From: an uncultured Eubacterium sp.
GTDB taxonomy: Bacteria; Bacillota; Clostridia; Oscillospirales; Acutalibacteraceae
Assembly (NCBI GenBank): GCA_934512155.1
Contig: CAKSWS010000012.1
Location: 1 to 34,923, forward strand
Direction of reading: 5' to 3'
DNA length: 34,923 nucleotides
Under the pieces are notes generated by a model. It was not told the origin of the DNA. It did not search any database and saw only the letters and a list, made by a program, of their open reading frames with translations. Below, one piece after another: positions 13,407 through 20,195 of this stretch (the first letter of the stretch is position 1; each line of letters opens with the position of its first letter). Both the position numbers and the translations under genes were made by a program.

Positions 13407-14839
13407 CAGTTTTTCCTCCCGCTTTTTGTTTCACCGGTAAGAATGTAGCTTCCCGTATTATCCTGCAAAATGTTTTCAAATGGTTCGCCTTTAAATTTTG
13501 CGGCAATTTCCAAAACTTTAGGACCGCAAAAGCCGCCTTGGCATCTGCCCATTCCCGTTCCTGCACGGCGTTTAACGCCGTCTAATGAAACAGGCGGAAT
13601 AGGTGAATTGAGGGCATCTAAAATTTCACCCTCCGTAATGGTTTCACATCTGCAAATAACTCTGCCGTATTCGGGATGTTCTTTAATAAGTGCGTTTTTC
13701 TCTTCCGAGGAAAGCTCTTTAAATCTAATATGTTTGCGTGTGTTTATATAGTTTTCTTTTTCGGCTAATTCAAGACCTTTGCCTTTAAGTAAATCAATGG
13801 CGTATTCTGCAATGGCAGGTGCAGCCGATAAACCGGGTGATTTTATTCCTGCCAGGTCAAGGAAGTTTTCATCTGCAAATTCAATAATAAAATCGTCAAT
13901 TTCCGTGTTTGCACGCACACCTGTAAAGTTTCTTATATTTTCTCTAAATGAAATTGACGGAACAGATTTAACAGCCTTTTCTCTTACAAAATCAAGGCAG
14001 GCTGTTTTTGTGGATGTATCGTCTTTATCTCTATGGTCGGCATTAGGGCCAACAATTAAGTTGCCATGCACCGTTGGGGAAACAAGAACGCCCTTGCCGT
14101 CTTTGTTTGGGCATTGGAAAACAACGTGTGAAACACGTGTGCCTTCTGATTTATCAAGCAGGTAATATTCGCCTGCACTTGGAATAACCGTAAATGATTT
14201 GTCTGCCACCATATTGTGCACATCGTCGCTGTTAACACCTGCGGCATTAATTATATATTTTGCTTCAACATTGCCTTTTTTTGTTGAAATATTCCATTTG
14301 CCGTTGCCCTTTTTAATGGATGTAACTTCGGCTTCAAGCATAATTTCAACGCCGTTTTTAACTGCTGTTTCAGCCATTGCAATGCCGTATTCCCAAGGGT
14401 TGACTATTGCGGCACTTGGCGCATAAAGTGCACAAACCGCATTTTCCGAAAGGTTTGGCTCCATATCAAAAAGTTCTGCTTTATTAAGAACCTTCATGTT
14501 TGGCACACCGTTTTCAACGCCTCTTTTGTAAAGTTCTTCAACTGTTTTAGCTTCCTCATCGGAAAAAGCAACAACTAAAGAACCTATTTGTTTGTAGGCA
14601 ACGTCAAGATTTTTGCAAATTTCTTTTGCCATTGCAGAACCTTTAACGTTTAATTTCGCCATAAGAGTGCTTGGGTGCGGGTCATAACCTGCGTGAATAA
14701 TTGCGCTGTTTGCCTTTGTTGTTCCGCAACAAACATCGTTATTTTTTTCAATAACAACGGCTTTAATGTTGCTTTGGCTTAATTTGTAGGCGCATGCGGC
14801 GCCGATAACACCGCAACCTATAATCGCTACATCATACAT
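13406..14839 (-). CDS. GlpA-like FAD-dependent glycerol-3-phosphate dehydrogenase with BFD-like domain
   Basis: The 477-residue product has an FAD motif (VAIIGCGVIGAACA, 4-17), a DAO-type dehydrogenase domain to about residue 360 and a C-terminal BFD-like [2Fe-2S] domain with Cys396, Cys398, Cys433 and Cys438 (ICRC...GRCQGGFC). This is the layout of anaerobic GlpA and related clostridial enzymes that oxidise sn-glycerol-3-phosphate to dihydroxyacetone phosphate. The nearby glpP and the leader terminator support this substrate. GGGGG lies 5 to 10 bases before the ATG at 14839. Family members can also use 2-hydroxyglutarate-like substrates, so the exact substrate is less sure than the fold. Confidence 0.88.
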   Translation of the reverse strand: MYDVAIIGCGVIGAACAYKLSQSNIKAVVIEKNNDVCCGTTKANSAIIHAGYDPHPSTLMAKLNVKGSAMAKEICKNLDVAYKQIGSLVVAFSDEEAKTVEELYKRGVENGVPNMKVLNKAELFDMEPNLSENAVCALYAPSAAIVNPWEYGIAMAETAVKNGVEIMLEAEVTSIKKGNGKWNISTKKGNVEAKYIINAAGVNSDDVHNMVADKSFTVIPSAGEYYLLDKSEGTRVSHVVFQCPNKDGKGVLVSPTVHGNLIVGPNADHRDKDDTSTKTACLDFVREKAVKSVPSISFRENIRNFTGVRANTEIDDFIIEFADENFLDLAGIKSPGLSAAPAIAEYAIDLLKGKGLELAEKENYINTRKHIRFKELSSEEKNALIKEHPEYGRVICRCETITEGEILDALNSPIPPVSLDGVKRRAGTGMGRCQGGFCGPKVLEIAAKFKGEPFENILQDNTGSYILTGETKSGRKN

Positions 14840-14867
14840 ATGTAATCCCCCTTAAAATTTTGCCGAT

Positions 14868-14920
14868 AAAAAAAGAGCAACACAAATAAAGCAGTTACAA
14901 ACTGCTTTATTCCTGTTACT
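14868..14920 (-). terminator. Leader terminator between glpP and the GlpA-like gene (probable GlpP target)
   Basis: On the minus strand a 7-bp outer stem (AGTAACA/TGTTGCT) and a perfect 12-bp inner stem (AATAAAGCAGTT/AACTGCTTTATT) with a three-base loop are followed by CTTTTTTT. This intrinsic terminator lies between a promoter (14953-14981) and the GlpA-like start. GlpP proteins with G3P relieve such leader terminators in Bacillus subtilis, so the same control is expected here. Confidence 0.8.
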
Positions 14921-14952
14921 CAAATCTCATCAGGTGTTTATATTACAAGTTC

Positions 14953-14981
14953 ATTGTACAATTATTTTAATTAAAATGCAA
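14953..14981 (-). promoter_or_regulatory. Promoter of the G3P dehydrogenase operon
   Basis: On the minus strand TTGCAT (14981-14976), a 17-base spacer and TACAAT (14958-14953). The predicted start is about 14946, only 26 bases before the leader terminator. Confidence 0.65.
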
Positions 14982-14989
14982 TAGGTAAT

Positions 14990-15559
14990 TTATAAAAACC
15001 AAACTTTTTCGTTTGTGGATGATATTGCAACGGCACCGCCGGAAAGGGCTGTAACAACATCATCTTTTTCTGTAATAAGTCCGCCGGCAATAACAGGTTT
15101 TTTTGTTGTTTTTGCCGTTTGTTTAATAATTTTAGGCATTAATCCGGGCAAAATTTCAATAAAATCGGCACATTGCTTAATATCTGCGTGCTTGGCGTTT
15201 TCCATTGCTCTTGAATCTATCATGAAAAAGCGTAAAACGGTAAATAAGCCTTGCTGCTTTGCATATTTAATCAGTGGAATTTTAGTGGAAATAATGCCGT
15301 CTGTTTCAGTTTGATTTTTTAAAAAATCAATGCTTACTTCTCTGCCGGCAAGCCCGTCAATTAAATCGGCGTGAACAAAAACGGATTTTCCGTTTTCTTT
15401 AAGCACTTTAACTATGTTGCTAATGTTGTTTATATTTCCGTAAAGTACAAAAACTATTTTGCACTCGCTTTTTATGCATTCGTAAAGGCTTATTTCATTT
15501 TTAACGGCTGCTATAATCGGGTTATCTTCCAATGTTGTGTGCAATTCTTTTTCCGTCAT
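14990..15559 (-). CDS. glpP: Glycerol-3-phosphate-responsive antiterminator GlpP
   Basis: The 189-residue product matches GlpP in length and along its TIM-barrel-like strands: IVFVLYGNI, VFVHADLIDGL, GIISTK, RFFMIDSRA, EILPGLMPKII and PVIAGGLI. GlpP binds glycerol-3-phosphate and the leader mRNA of glp genes and prevents termination. AAGGTGA precedes the ATG. The gene is directly upstream of, and in the same direction as, the G3P dehydrogenase operon, whose leader contains a matching terminator. Confidence 0.95.
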   Translation of the reverse strand: MTEKELHTTLEDNPIIAAVKNEISLYECIKSECKIVFVLYGNINNISNIVKVLKENGKSVFVHADLIDGLAGREVSIDFLKNQTETDGIISTKIPLIKYAKQQGLFTVLRFFMIDSRAMENAKHADIKQCADFIEILPGLMPKIIKQTAKTTKKPVIAGGLITEKDDVVTALSGGAVAISSTNEKVWFL

Positions 15560-15594
15560 TTAATCACCTTTTTTATAATTATTAAAATATAGTA

Positions 15595-15622
15595 TTGACT
15601 TTTCCGAAATTTATGGTAAAAT
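15595..15622 (+). promoter_or_regulatory. Promoter of tRNA-Val
   Basis: TTGACT (15595-15600), a 16-base spacer and TAAAAT (15617-15622), 11 bases before the tRNA. Confidence 0.65.
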
Positions 15623-15633
15623 ATATCTCGTTC

Positions 15634-15709
15634 GGGAGCATAGCTCAGCTGGGAGAGCATCTGCCTTACAAGCAGAGGGTCACAGGTTCGAGCCCTGTTG
15701 TTCCCACCA
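15634..15709 (+). tRNA. tRNA-Val (anticodon TAC)
   Basis: The 76-base gene folds as a full cloverleaf: acceptor GGGAGCA/TGTTCCC with one G-T pair, D arm GCTC/GAGC, anticodon stem TCTGC/GCAGA with loop CTTACAA (anticodon TAC at 15667-15669), T arm CAGG/CCTG with TTCGAGC loop region, and an encoded CCA end. It reads GTA and probably all GTN valine codons by wobble. An intrinsic terminator overlaps its last base. Its 3' 20 bases are repeated 146 bases downstream. Confidence 0.97.
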
Positions 15710-15751
15710 AAAGCCGTATCGTAAGATGCGGCTTTTATTTTTATGTTCTCG
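15690..15751 (+). repeat. 62-bp direct repeat, copy 1 (tRNA-Val 3' end plus terminator)
   Basis: These 62 bases cover the last 20 bases of tRNA-Val, its terminator and the following TTATGTTCTCG. They recur without a mismatch at 15836-15897. Duplication of a tRNA 3' end is the classical footprint of site-specific integration. Confidence 0.95.
15709..15743 (+). terminator. Intrinsic terminator of tRNA-Val
   Basis: AAAAGCCG, one T-G pair and ATC pair with GAT, G and CGGCTTTT around a GTAA loop, followed by ATTTTT. Confidence 0.9.
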
Positions 15752-15835
15752 GCTCGAACCTGTGAGGCACGTTCCAAATTTCAATTTGGCAAAGAACAGT
15801 CCGGTGGACTGTTCGCTCGTGCCTGATTCTTATGA
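15751..15835 (+). repeat. Palindromic mini-element between the duplicated tRNA ends
   Basis: The segment opens with GGCTCGAACCTGTGA (15751-15765), an exact inverted copy of the T-arm of the adjacent tRNA (15680-15694). It continues as a three-way folding palindrome: outer arms AGGCACG (15765-15771) and CGTGCCT (15818-15824), enclosing CCAAAT/ATTTGG (15774-15789) and GAACAGTCC/GGACTGTTC (15794-15814). GGCTC and GAGCC pair at the very ends. It contains no open reading frame. It looks like a small non-autonomous or dispersed repeat element; mobility is inference. Confidence 0.75.
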
Positions 15836-15897
15836 GAGCCCTGTTGTTCCCACCAAAAGCCGTATCGTAAGATGCGGCTTTTATTTTTATGTTCTCG
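15836..15897 (+). repeat. 62-bp direct repeat, copy 2 (partial tRNA-Val and terminator)
   Basis: Exact copy of 15690-15751, beginning in the T arm, so it encodes only the 3' 20 bases of the tRNA and a second terminator (15855-15889). It is not a functional tRNA by itself. Confidence 0.95.
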
Positions 15898-15924
15898 CTT
15901 GAATTTCTTAAATCAAATGCTTCG

Positions 15925-15950
15925 TCGCTCTTAATTAAGAGCGATTTTTT
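15925..15950 (+). terminator. Palindromic terminator downstream of the tRNA region
   Basis: TCGCTCTTAATTAAGAGCGA is a perfect palindrome followed by TTTTTT on the plus strand. The T run overlaps the stop codon of the converging dehydratase gene. Confidence 0.7.
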
Positions 15951-17835
15951 AATTGTGTGCAGGGTGATAGTTTGTAATGTATTTTGTTAGTATGTCTCTA
16001 ACATTTTCGTCATTAATGTTATGTAATTCATCAAGCATATTGTTAAATTTAACTTCGTCAATATCAACAGGCTGAGTTACATATATTTTTTCAAGGGCGG
16101 TTTTTTTGCGTGTTTTAAGTTCGCTTTCAAGGGCAAGTTCTTCATAAAGTTTTTCACCCGGTCGCAGCCCTGTAATTTCAATGCCTATTTCATCTATAGT
16201 GTAGCCGGAAAGACGAATAAGGTTTTTAGCTAAATCCATAATTTTTACAGGCTCGCCCATATCAAGCACAAAGATTTCGCCGCCTTTTGCAAGACCGCCT
16301 GCTTGGCAAACAAGCTGCGCAGCTTCTGGAATTGTCATAAAGTAGCGTTCAATATCAGGATGGGTAAGTGTAATGGGACCGCCGTTTTCAATTTGCTTTT
16401 TGAAAATCGGAATAACAGAACCGTGAGAGCCTAAAACATTGCCAAAACGAACGGCGGCATATTCGGTGTTTTTGCTTTTTTTGTCCATATATTGCACAAT
16501 AAGCTCAGTAATTCTTTTTGTACAGCCCATAACGTTTGTGGGGTTAACGGCTTTGTCTGTGGAAAGAATAACCATTTTAGGCACTTTAAATTCGTTTGCC
16601 ATAAGGGCAACATTATATGTGCCGAAAACATTGTTTTTAACTGCTTCGCAGGGGCTGTCTTCCATAAGGGGAACATGCTTGTGGGCAGCAGCGTGGAAAA
16701 CAACATCCGGTTTAAATTCTTCAAATATTTCACGCAGTCTGTCTTTATCTCTTACAGATCCTATTCTTACCTGTGCGTCAAGTTTGTCGCCGTATTCTGC
16801 TTTTAAATCGTTTAATAATTCAAAAGCACAGTTTTCGTAAATATCAAAAATAATAATTTGCTTTGGGTTGTATCTGGCAACTTGGCGGCAAATTTCAGAG
16901 CCGATAGAACCGCCTCCTCCTGTTACAAGCACAGTTTCACCTATAAGATATTTGCAAACGCTTTTATCAAGTTTAACTTCACTTCTTGCCAAAAGGTCGG
17001 TAATTTCAACTTTTCTGGGTGCTTTTGTTTTAGCGGTCGGATTCATGCTTTCTTCAAATGACGGTGAAATTTTAATATCACAATTTGTTTGCAGAGCAAG
17101 ATTTAATATTTCTTTTTGTCTTTTTTCCGAGGCAGAGGGAATGCAAATAATAATTATGTCTATGTTGTATTTTTCAGCAAGAACAGGAATGTCGTTGCAA
17201 GTACCTTTAATTTTAATGCCGTTAATTTTTTTGCCTTTTTTTGCAGGATTATCATCAACTGCCAAAATAGGAAAACCTGTTTTATATCTGTTCATTGAAA
17301 GATTGTCAATAATGCAGTTGCCCATAAAGCCGGCACCAACAATCATAACACGTTTTTTCTTGTGGCTGTCAAAAATAATGTGTTTAACACGCCTTAAAAT
17401 CCTGTAGCCTGAACGGGGAATGCAAAAACTTATGAAGAGTAAAAAGAATGTAAGAATATAAGCGTAATGCGGTAACGCTCCGTTATATCCAAGAATTTTT
17501 ACAAACAGTCCACGGTCGGTAATATAAAGAAAAACAGAACATAAGAAAGATGAAAACGCACCTCTTGTAAATTCGGTAGCACTGGCAAAGGTCCATACAC
17601 CTTTGTAAAGACTTTGCAGTCTGTTTATTAATATAACAAAAACACTTGCCAAAATTATATGTGCCGGATTAAAAAGAATTTTTGAATATCCTTCGCCGTT
17701 AATATGTCCTTTTATGTAAAAAAGGGTGCAAACATTGCAAATGAAAAACGAAACAATGTCCCACATTGTTAAAAACGAAATAATAACTTTTTCTTTGTTT
17801 GAAAGTCTTGCTTGTGCTTTTTGTTCTTCACTCAT
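15949..17835 (-). CDS. Membrane-bound nucleoside-diphosphate-sugar 4,6-dehydratase (CapD/PglF-type)
   Basis: The 628-residue product has about four N-terminal membrane helices (to residue 140), a first Rossmann-like domain (VGAGFMGN, 166-173) and an SDR-type catalytic domain (TGGGGSIG, 305-312). Catalytic residues are the PglF-like STDK (Thr426, Asp427, Lys428) and MGCTK (Met436, Lys440), with Met in place of the usual SDR Tyr, which is normal in this family. Such enzymes convert UDP-GlcNAc to a 4-keto-6-deoxy sugar for capsule or glycan synthesis at the inner membrane. The ATG at 17835 is chosen because TTGAGG lies just upstream; a TTG 12 bases earlier overlaps that site. No glycosyltransferase is adjacent. 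Confidence 0.93.
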   Translation of the reverse strand: MSEEQKAQARLSNKEKVIISFLTMWDIVSFFICNVCTLFYIKGHINGEGYSKILFNPAHIILASVFVILINRLQSLYKGVWTFASATEFTRGAFSSFLCSVFLYITDRGLFVKILGYNGALPHYAYILTFFLLFISFCIPRSGYRILRRVKHIIFDSHKKKRVMIVGAGFMGNCIIDNLSMNRYKTGFPILAVDDNPAKKGKKINGIKIKGTCNDIPVLAEKYNIDIIIICIPSASEKRQKEILNLALQTNCDIKISPSFEESMNPTAKTKAPRKVEITDLLARSEVKLDKSVCKYLIGETVLVTGGGGSIGSEICRQVARYNPKQIIIFDIYENCAFELLNDLKAEYGDKLDAQVRIGSVRDKDRLREIFEEFKPDVVFHAAAHKHVPLMEDSPCEAVKNNVFGTYNVALMANEFKVPKMVILSTDKAVNPTNVMGCTKRITELIVQYMDKKSKNTEYAAVRFGNVLGSHGSVIPIFKKQIENGGPITLTHPDIERYFMTIPEAAQLVCQAGGLAKGGEIFVLDMGEPVKIMDLAKNLIRLSGYTIDEIGIEITGLRPGEKLYEELALESELKTRKKTALEKIYVTQPVDIDEVKFNNMLDELHNINDENVRDILTKYITNYHPAHN

Positions 17836-17872
17836 AAAAAACCTCAAAAAATAATAAATATGTAATTAATTA

Positions 17873-17884
17873 ATACCGAGGTAT
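17873..17884. promoter_or_regulatory. Short palindrome at the dehydratase transcription start
   Basis: ATACC-GA-GGTAT is a perfect 5+5 inverted repeat overlapping the predicted start (about 17878). It may be an operator; no regulator is recognised. Confidence 0.3.
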
Positions 17885-17913
17885 ATTTTATATTATATTA
17901 AACTTAATTTCAA
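17885..17913 (-). promoter_or_regulatory. Promoter of the dehydratase gene
   Basis: On the minus strand TTGAAA (17913-17908), a 17-base spacer and TAAAAT (17890-17885). Confidence 0.55.
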
Positions 17914-17963
17914 CATAATTTTACAATTTATTAATGATTTAGTGAAAATGGTGAACTTTTTGC

Positions 17964-17973
17964 GGGGGGGGGG
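17964..17973 (+). repeat. Homopolymeric G10 tract
   Basis: Ten consecutive G residues, striking in this AT-rich sequence, 21 bases upstream of the -35 box of the serine hydrolase promoter. Such tracts can change length by slipped-strand pairing and are also prone to sequencing error. Confidence 0.9.
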
Positions 17974-17994
17974 ATAGATTATTTGTATATTGTG

Positions 17995-18023
17995 TTGAAA
18001 AATTTGATAAATTGGTTTAAAAT
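17995..18023 (+). promoter_or_regulatory. Promoter of the serine hydrolase gene
   Basis: TTGAAA (17995-18000), a 17-base spacer and TAAAAT (18018-18023). Confidence 0.65.
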
Positions 18024-18050
18024 GTAAATATATGTTTGGGGGTAATACAT

Positions 18051-19643
18051 ATGGAAAAGTTAAAAGGTATTAATTTAGAACATGTTACGCCTGAAAGTGT
18101 AGGCGTAAAAAGCAGTGCAATTAACGCATTTATTGATGAAATTAACGAAAAAAAATTAGGCTTGCAAAGTTTTACGGTTGTAAGACACGGCAAGGTGTGT
18201 GCACAAGGATTTTGGAAACCTTATGCAGCAGATATTCCGCACGTGCTTTATTCAATGAGCAAATCTGTAACATCTACGGCGGTCGGTTTTGCAATCAGCG
18301 AGGGCTTGCTTAGCTTGGATGATAAGGTGGCAGATTTTTTTCCTGAATACAGGTCTGCAAAATTGCCGCTTAACCAAAAGCTTACAATAAGAATGTTGCT
18401 TACAATGCGTTCTGATAAATTTATAACCGTGCTTGAGGAAAAGGGCGGCAAAGATTGGATTAAACAGTATTTTGACGCCGGATTTTTACTTCCGCCGGAT
18501 TCAAAGTTTAATTATATTTCAGAAAATACATTTATGCTTTCTGCCATAATTTCAAAGGTTACAGGCATGAGTATGGTCGATTATTTGTATCCGAGAATGT
18601 TTGAACCTTTGGGTATCGAAAAGCCGTTTTGGGAGCAGGACGGAAAAGGTAATAATGCTGCCGGCTGGGGTCTTTATATGAAATCCGAAGATTTGGCAAA
18701 GTTCTTTTTGCCTTACATAAACGGCGGAAAATGGCTTGACGGCACTCAGCTTGTTCCGGCACAGTGGGTTAGGCAGGCAACATCAAAGCAAACAGCTTCC
18801 GTAAATGACGGATTTATTGATAATATGTGCGGCTATGGTTTTCAGTTTTGGCGAAATCCTGTTTCAAACAGTTATCGTGCCGACGGCCTTTTCGGTCAGC
18901 GTTGTTTTATGTTTCCTGAATATGACGCGCTTGTGGTTCTTAACAGCGGAGAATCGGAAGATTACAAGGTTATGAAGGTGTTTTGGAAGTATTTTCCGCA
19001 ATGTTTTGAGTATGAGCCAATTGAGGAAAATAAGGCAGATTATGAAAAACTTCAGCAAGCATTAGGTGAACTTGAAACCGAACAGCTTATGCCTACCGAA
19101 AGAAATAAAGAGGCAGAGGCACGGTACGGCGGCAGAACAATTAAATGTAAAACAAATAAATTCACTTCCGTCATTTCTATTTCCGTGCTTAATATGCTTT
19201 ATAATAAACCCGGTTGTATTAATGAAATGAAGCTGGATTTTGATGATAACGGTTTAAAATTTACTTGGAAGGAAAAGCAGCAGGTTAATACTGTTGATGT
19301 GGGTATGAACGGTGAATACGGCGTTTCTGTTATGAAATTGGGCGATTTAACGTATCATGCTTATTCAAAAGCCGCTTGGCAGGATAACGGCAGTCTTAAA
19401 TTGTGGATAAGACCTGTTGAAACTGCACATGTAAGAAAATTTACATTTGAATTTCTTGAAAACAACAAGGTGAAAATTATAAATGAAATGAGCCCGACTT
19501 TTGAAGAATTGGCAATTTATAATATGACATTTCTTGGCATGCCTATCAGGCATAAAACATCTGAAGATGCATTAAAAAAAGCCGTTAAAGATTTGGGACT
19601 TCCGATTCTTGAACCGGATTTTACAGGCTGTTTTGAAGATTGA
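18051..19643 (+). CDS. Beta-lactamase-related serine hydrolase (class C/esterase-like)
   Basis: The 530-residue product has the penicillin-recognising fold of the PF00144 family: nucleophile motif SMSK (Ser68, Lys71), Tyr155 in NYISEN at the YxN position, and a GLFGQ segment near residue 283. The N-terminal domain spans about 1-320. The C-terminal 200 residues form an additional beta-rich domain. No signal peptide is seen, so it is probably cytoplasmic, unlike true AmpC enzymes, and an esterase or peptidase role is more likely than antibiotic resistance. The ATG at 18051 follows GGGGGT; an upstream TTG at 18036 overlaps that site. Confidence 0.87.
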   Translation: MEKLKGINLEHVTPESVGVKSSAINAFIDEINEKKLGLQSFTVVRHGKVCAQGFWKPYAADIPHVLYSMSKSVTSTAVGFAISEGLLSLDDKVADFFPEYRSAKLPLNQKLTIRMLLTMRSDKFITVLEEKGGKDWIKQYFDAGFLLPPDSKFNYISENTFMLSAIISKVTGMSMVDYLYPRMFEPLGIEKPFWEQDGKGNNAAGWGLYMKSEDLAKFFLPYINGGKWLDGTQLVPAQWVRQATSKQTASVNDGFIDNMCGYGFQFWRNPVSNSYRADGLFGQRCFMFPEYDALVVLNSGESEDYKVMKVFWKYFPQCFEYEPIEENKADYEKLQQALGELETEQLMPTERNKEAEARYGGRTIKCKTNKFTSVISISVLNMLYNKPGCINEMKLDFDDNGLKFTWKEKQQVNTVDVGMNGEYGVSVMKLGDLTYHAYSKAAWQDNGSLKLWIRPVETAHVRKFTFEFLENNKVKIINEMSPTFEELAIYNMTFLGMPIRHKTSEDALKKAVKDLGLPILEPDFTGCFED

Positions 19644-19686
19644 TGTGCATATAGTTTGAATTTTTGAATTGAAAATATTTGCAAAC

Positions 19687-19725
19687 AAAAAAGCGTTCTT
19701 TTTAAAGAACGCTTTTTTTATATTG
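19687..19725. terminator. Bidirectional terminator between the serine hydrolase gene and luxS
   Basis: AAAAAAGCGTTCTTT and AAAGAACGCTTTTTT form a long stem with A and T tracts on either side; it serves both converging genes. Confidence 0.9.
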
Positions 19726-19730
19726 TAATT

Positions 19731-20195
19731 TTACTCTGCTGTCGGGTATTTCAAATCTTCTTTTGTCCAGTCTTTAATAACTTCAAGAAAAATTTTTGCT
19801 TCTTCCTTTGCCTGCGGCAAATTATGGTCAACACAGTTACCGCATTCTTTCATTGTGGCACCGGGAATCGGTCCCCAATAATCGGCAATGTACTGAAACG
19901 CTTCTTTAATTAAATTAATTGAATATGTGTCTGAAAGGGAACGTGTTAAAAAGTAAAATCCTGTTCTGCAACCCATTGGCCCGAAATAAATAATATTGTC
20001 GCCAAACTCTGTGTTGCGCACATATGTTGCAAAAATATGCTCAATGGTGTGCATTGCGGCATTTGTCATAACAACCTCTTTATTTGGTTCACGCATACGA
20101 ATGTCATATGTGGTAATATCATCGTCAATTCGGCTGATGTAAATGCCTTTTTTTAAAATATTGTGGTCAATTTGAAAGCTTGGAATAGTTTTCAT
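19731..20195 (-). CDS. luxS: S-ribosylhomocysteine lyase LuxS
   Basis: The 154-residue product has the LuxS metal site HTIEH (His49, Glu52, His53) and Cys118 in KECGN, and the catalytic Cys76 in MGCRTGFY. LuxS splits S-ribosylhomocysteine into homocysteine and DPD, the precursor of autoinducer-2, as part of the activated methyl cycle. Its ATG overlaps the stop of the phospholipase C-like gene as ATGA, so it is translated from an operon with that gene and the pseudouridine synthase. The usual partner gene (mtnN/pfs) is not in the window. Confidence 0.97.
   Translation of the reverse strand: MKTIPSFQIDHNILKKGIYISRIDDDITTYDIRMREPNKEVVMTNAAMHTIEHIFATYVRNTEFGDNIIYFGPMGCRTGFYFLTRSLSDTYSINLIKEAFQYIADYWGPIPGATMKECGNCVDHNLPQAKEEAKIFLEVIKDWTKEDLKYPTAE

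Noticed and set aside
15556..15777. 73-residue frame on the minus strand across tRNA-Val
   Set aside because: It is the well-known false protein read from the reverse strand of a tRNA (RARTCDPLLVRQ-type sequence).
15855..15889. Second tRNA gene downstream of tRNA-Val
   Set aside because: The repeat holds only the last 20 bases of the tRNA and a terminator; no acceptor 5' strand, D arm or anticodon arm is present.
16439..17407. Frames of 133 and 179 codons opposite the dehydratase gene
   Set aside because: Shadows of a well-supported gene; no start signals or family resemblance.
18051..19643. Antibiotic-resistance beta-lactamase
   Set aside because: The fold is shared, but no signal peptide is present and the length and C-terminal domain fit the broad serine hydrolase/esterase group better.
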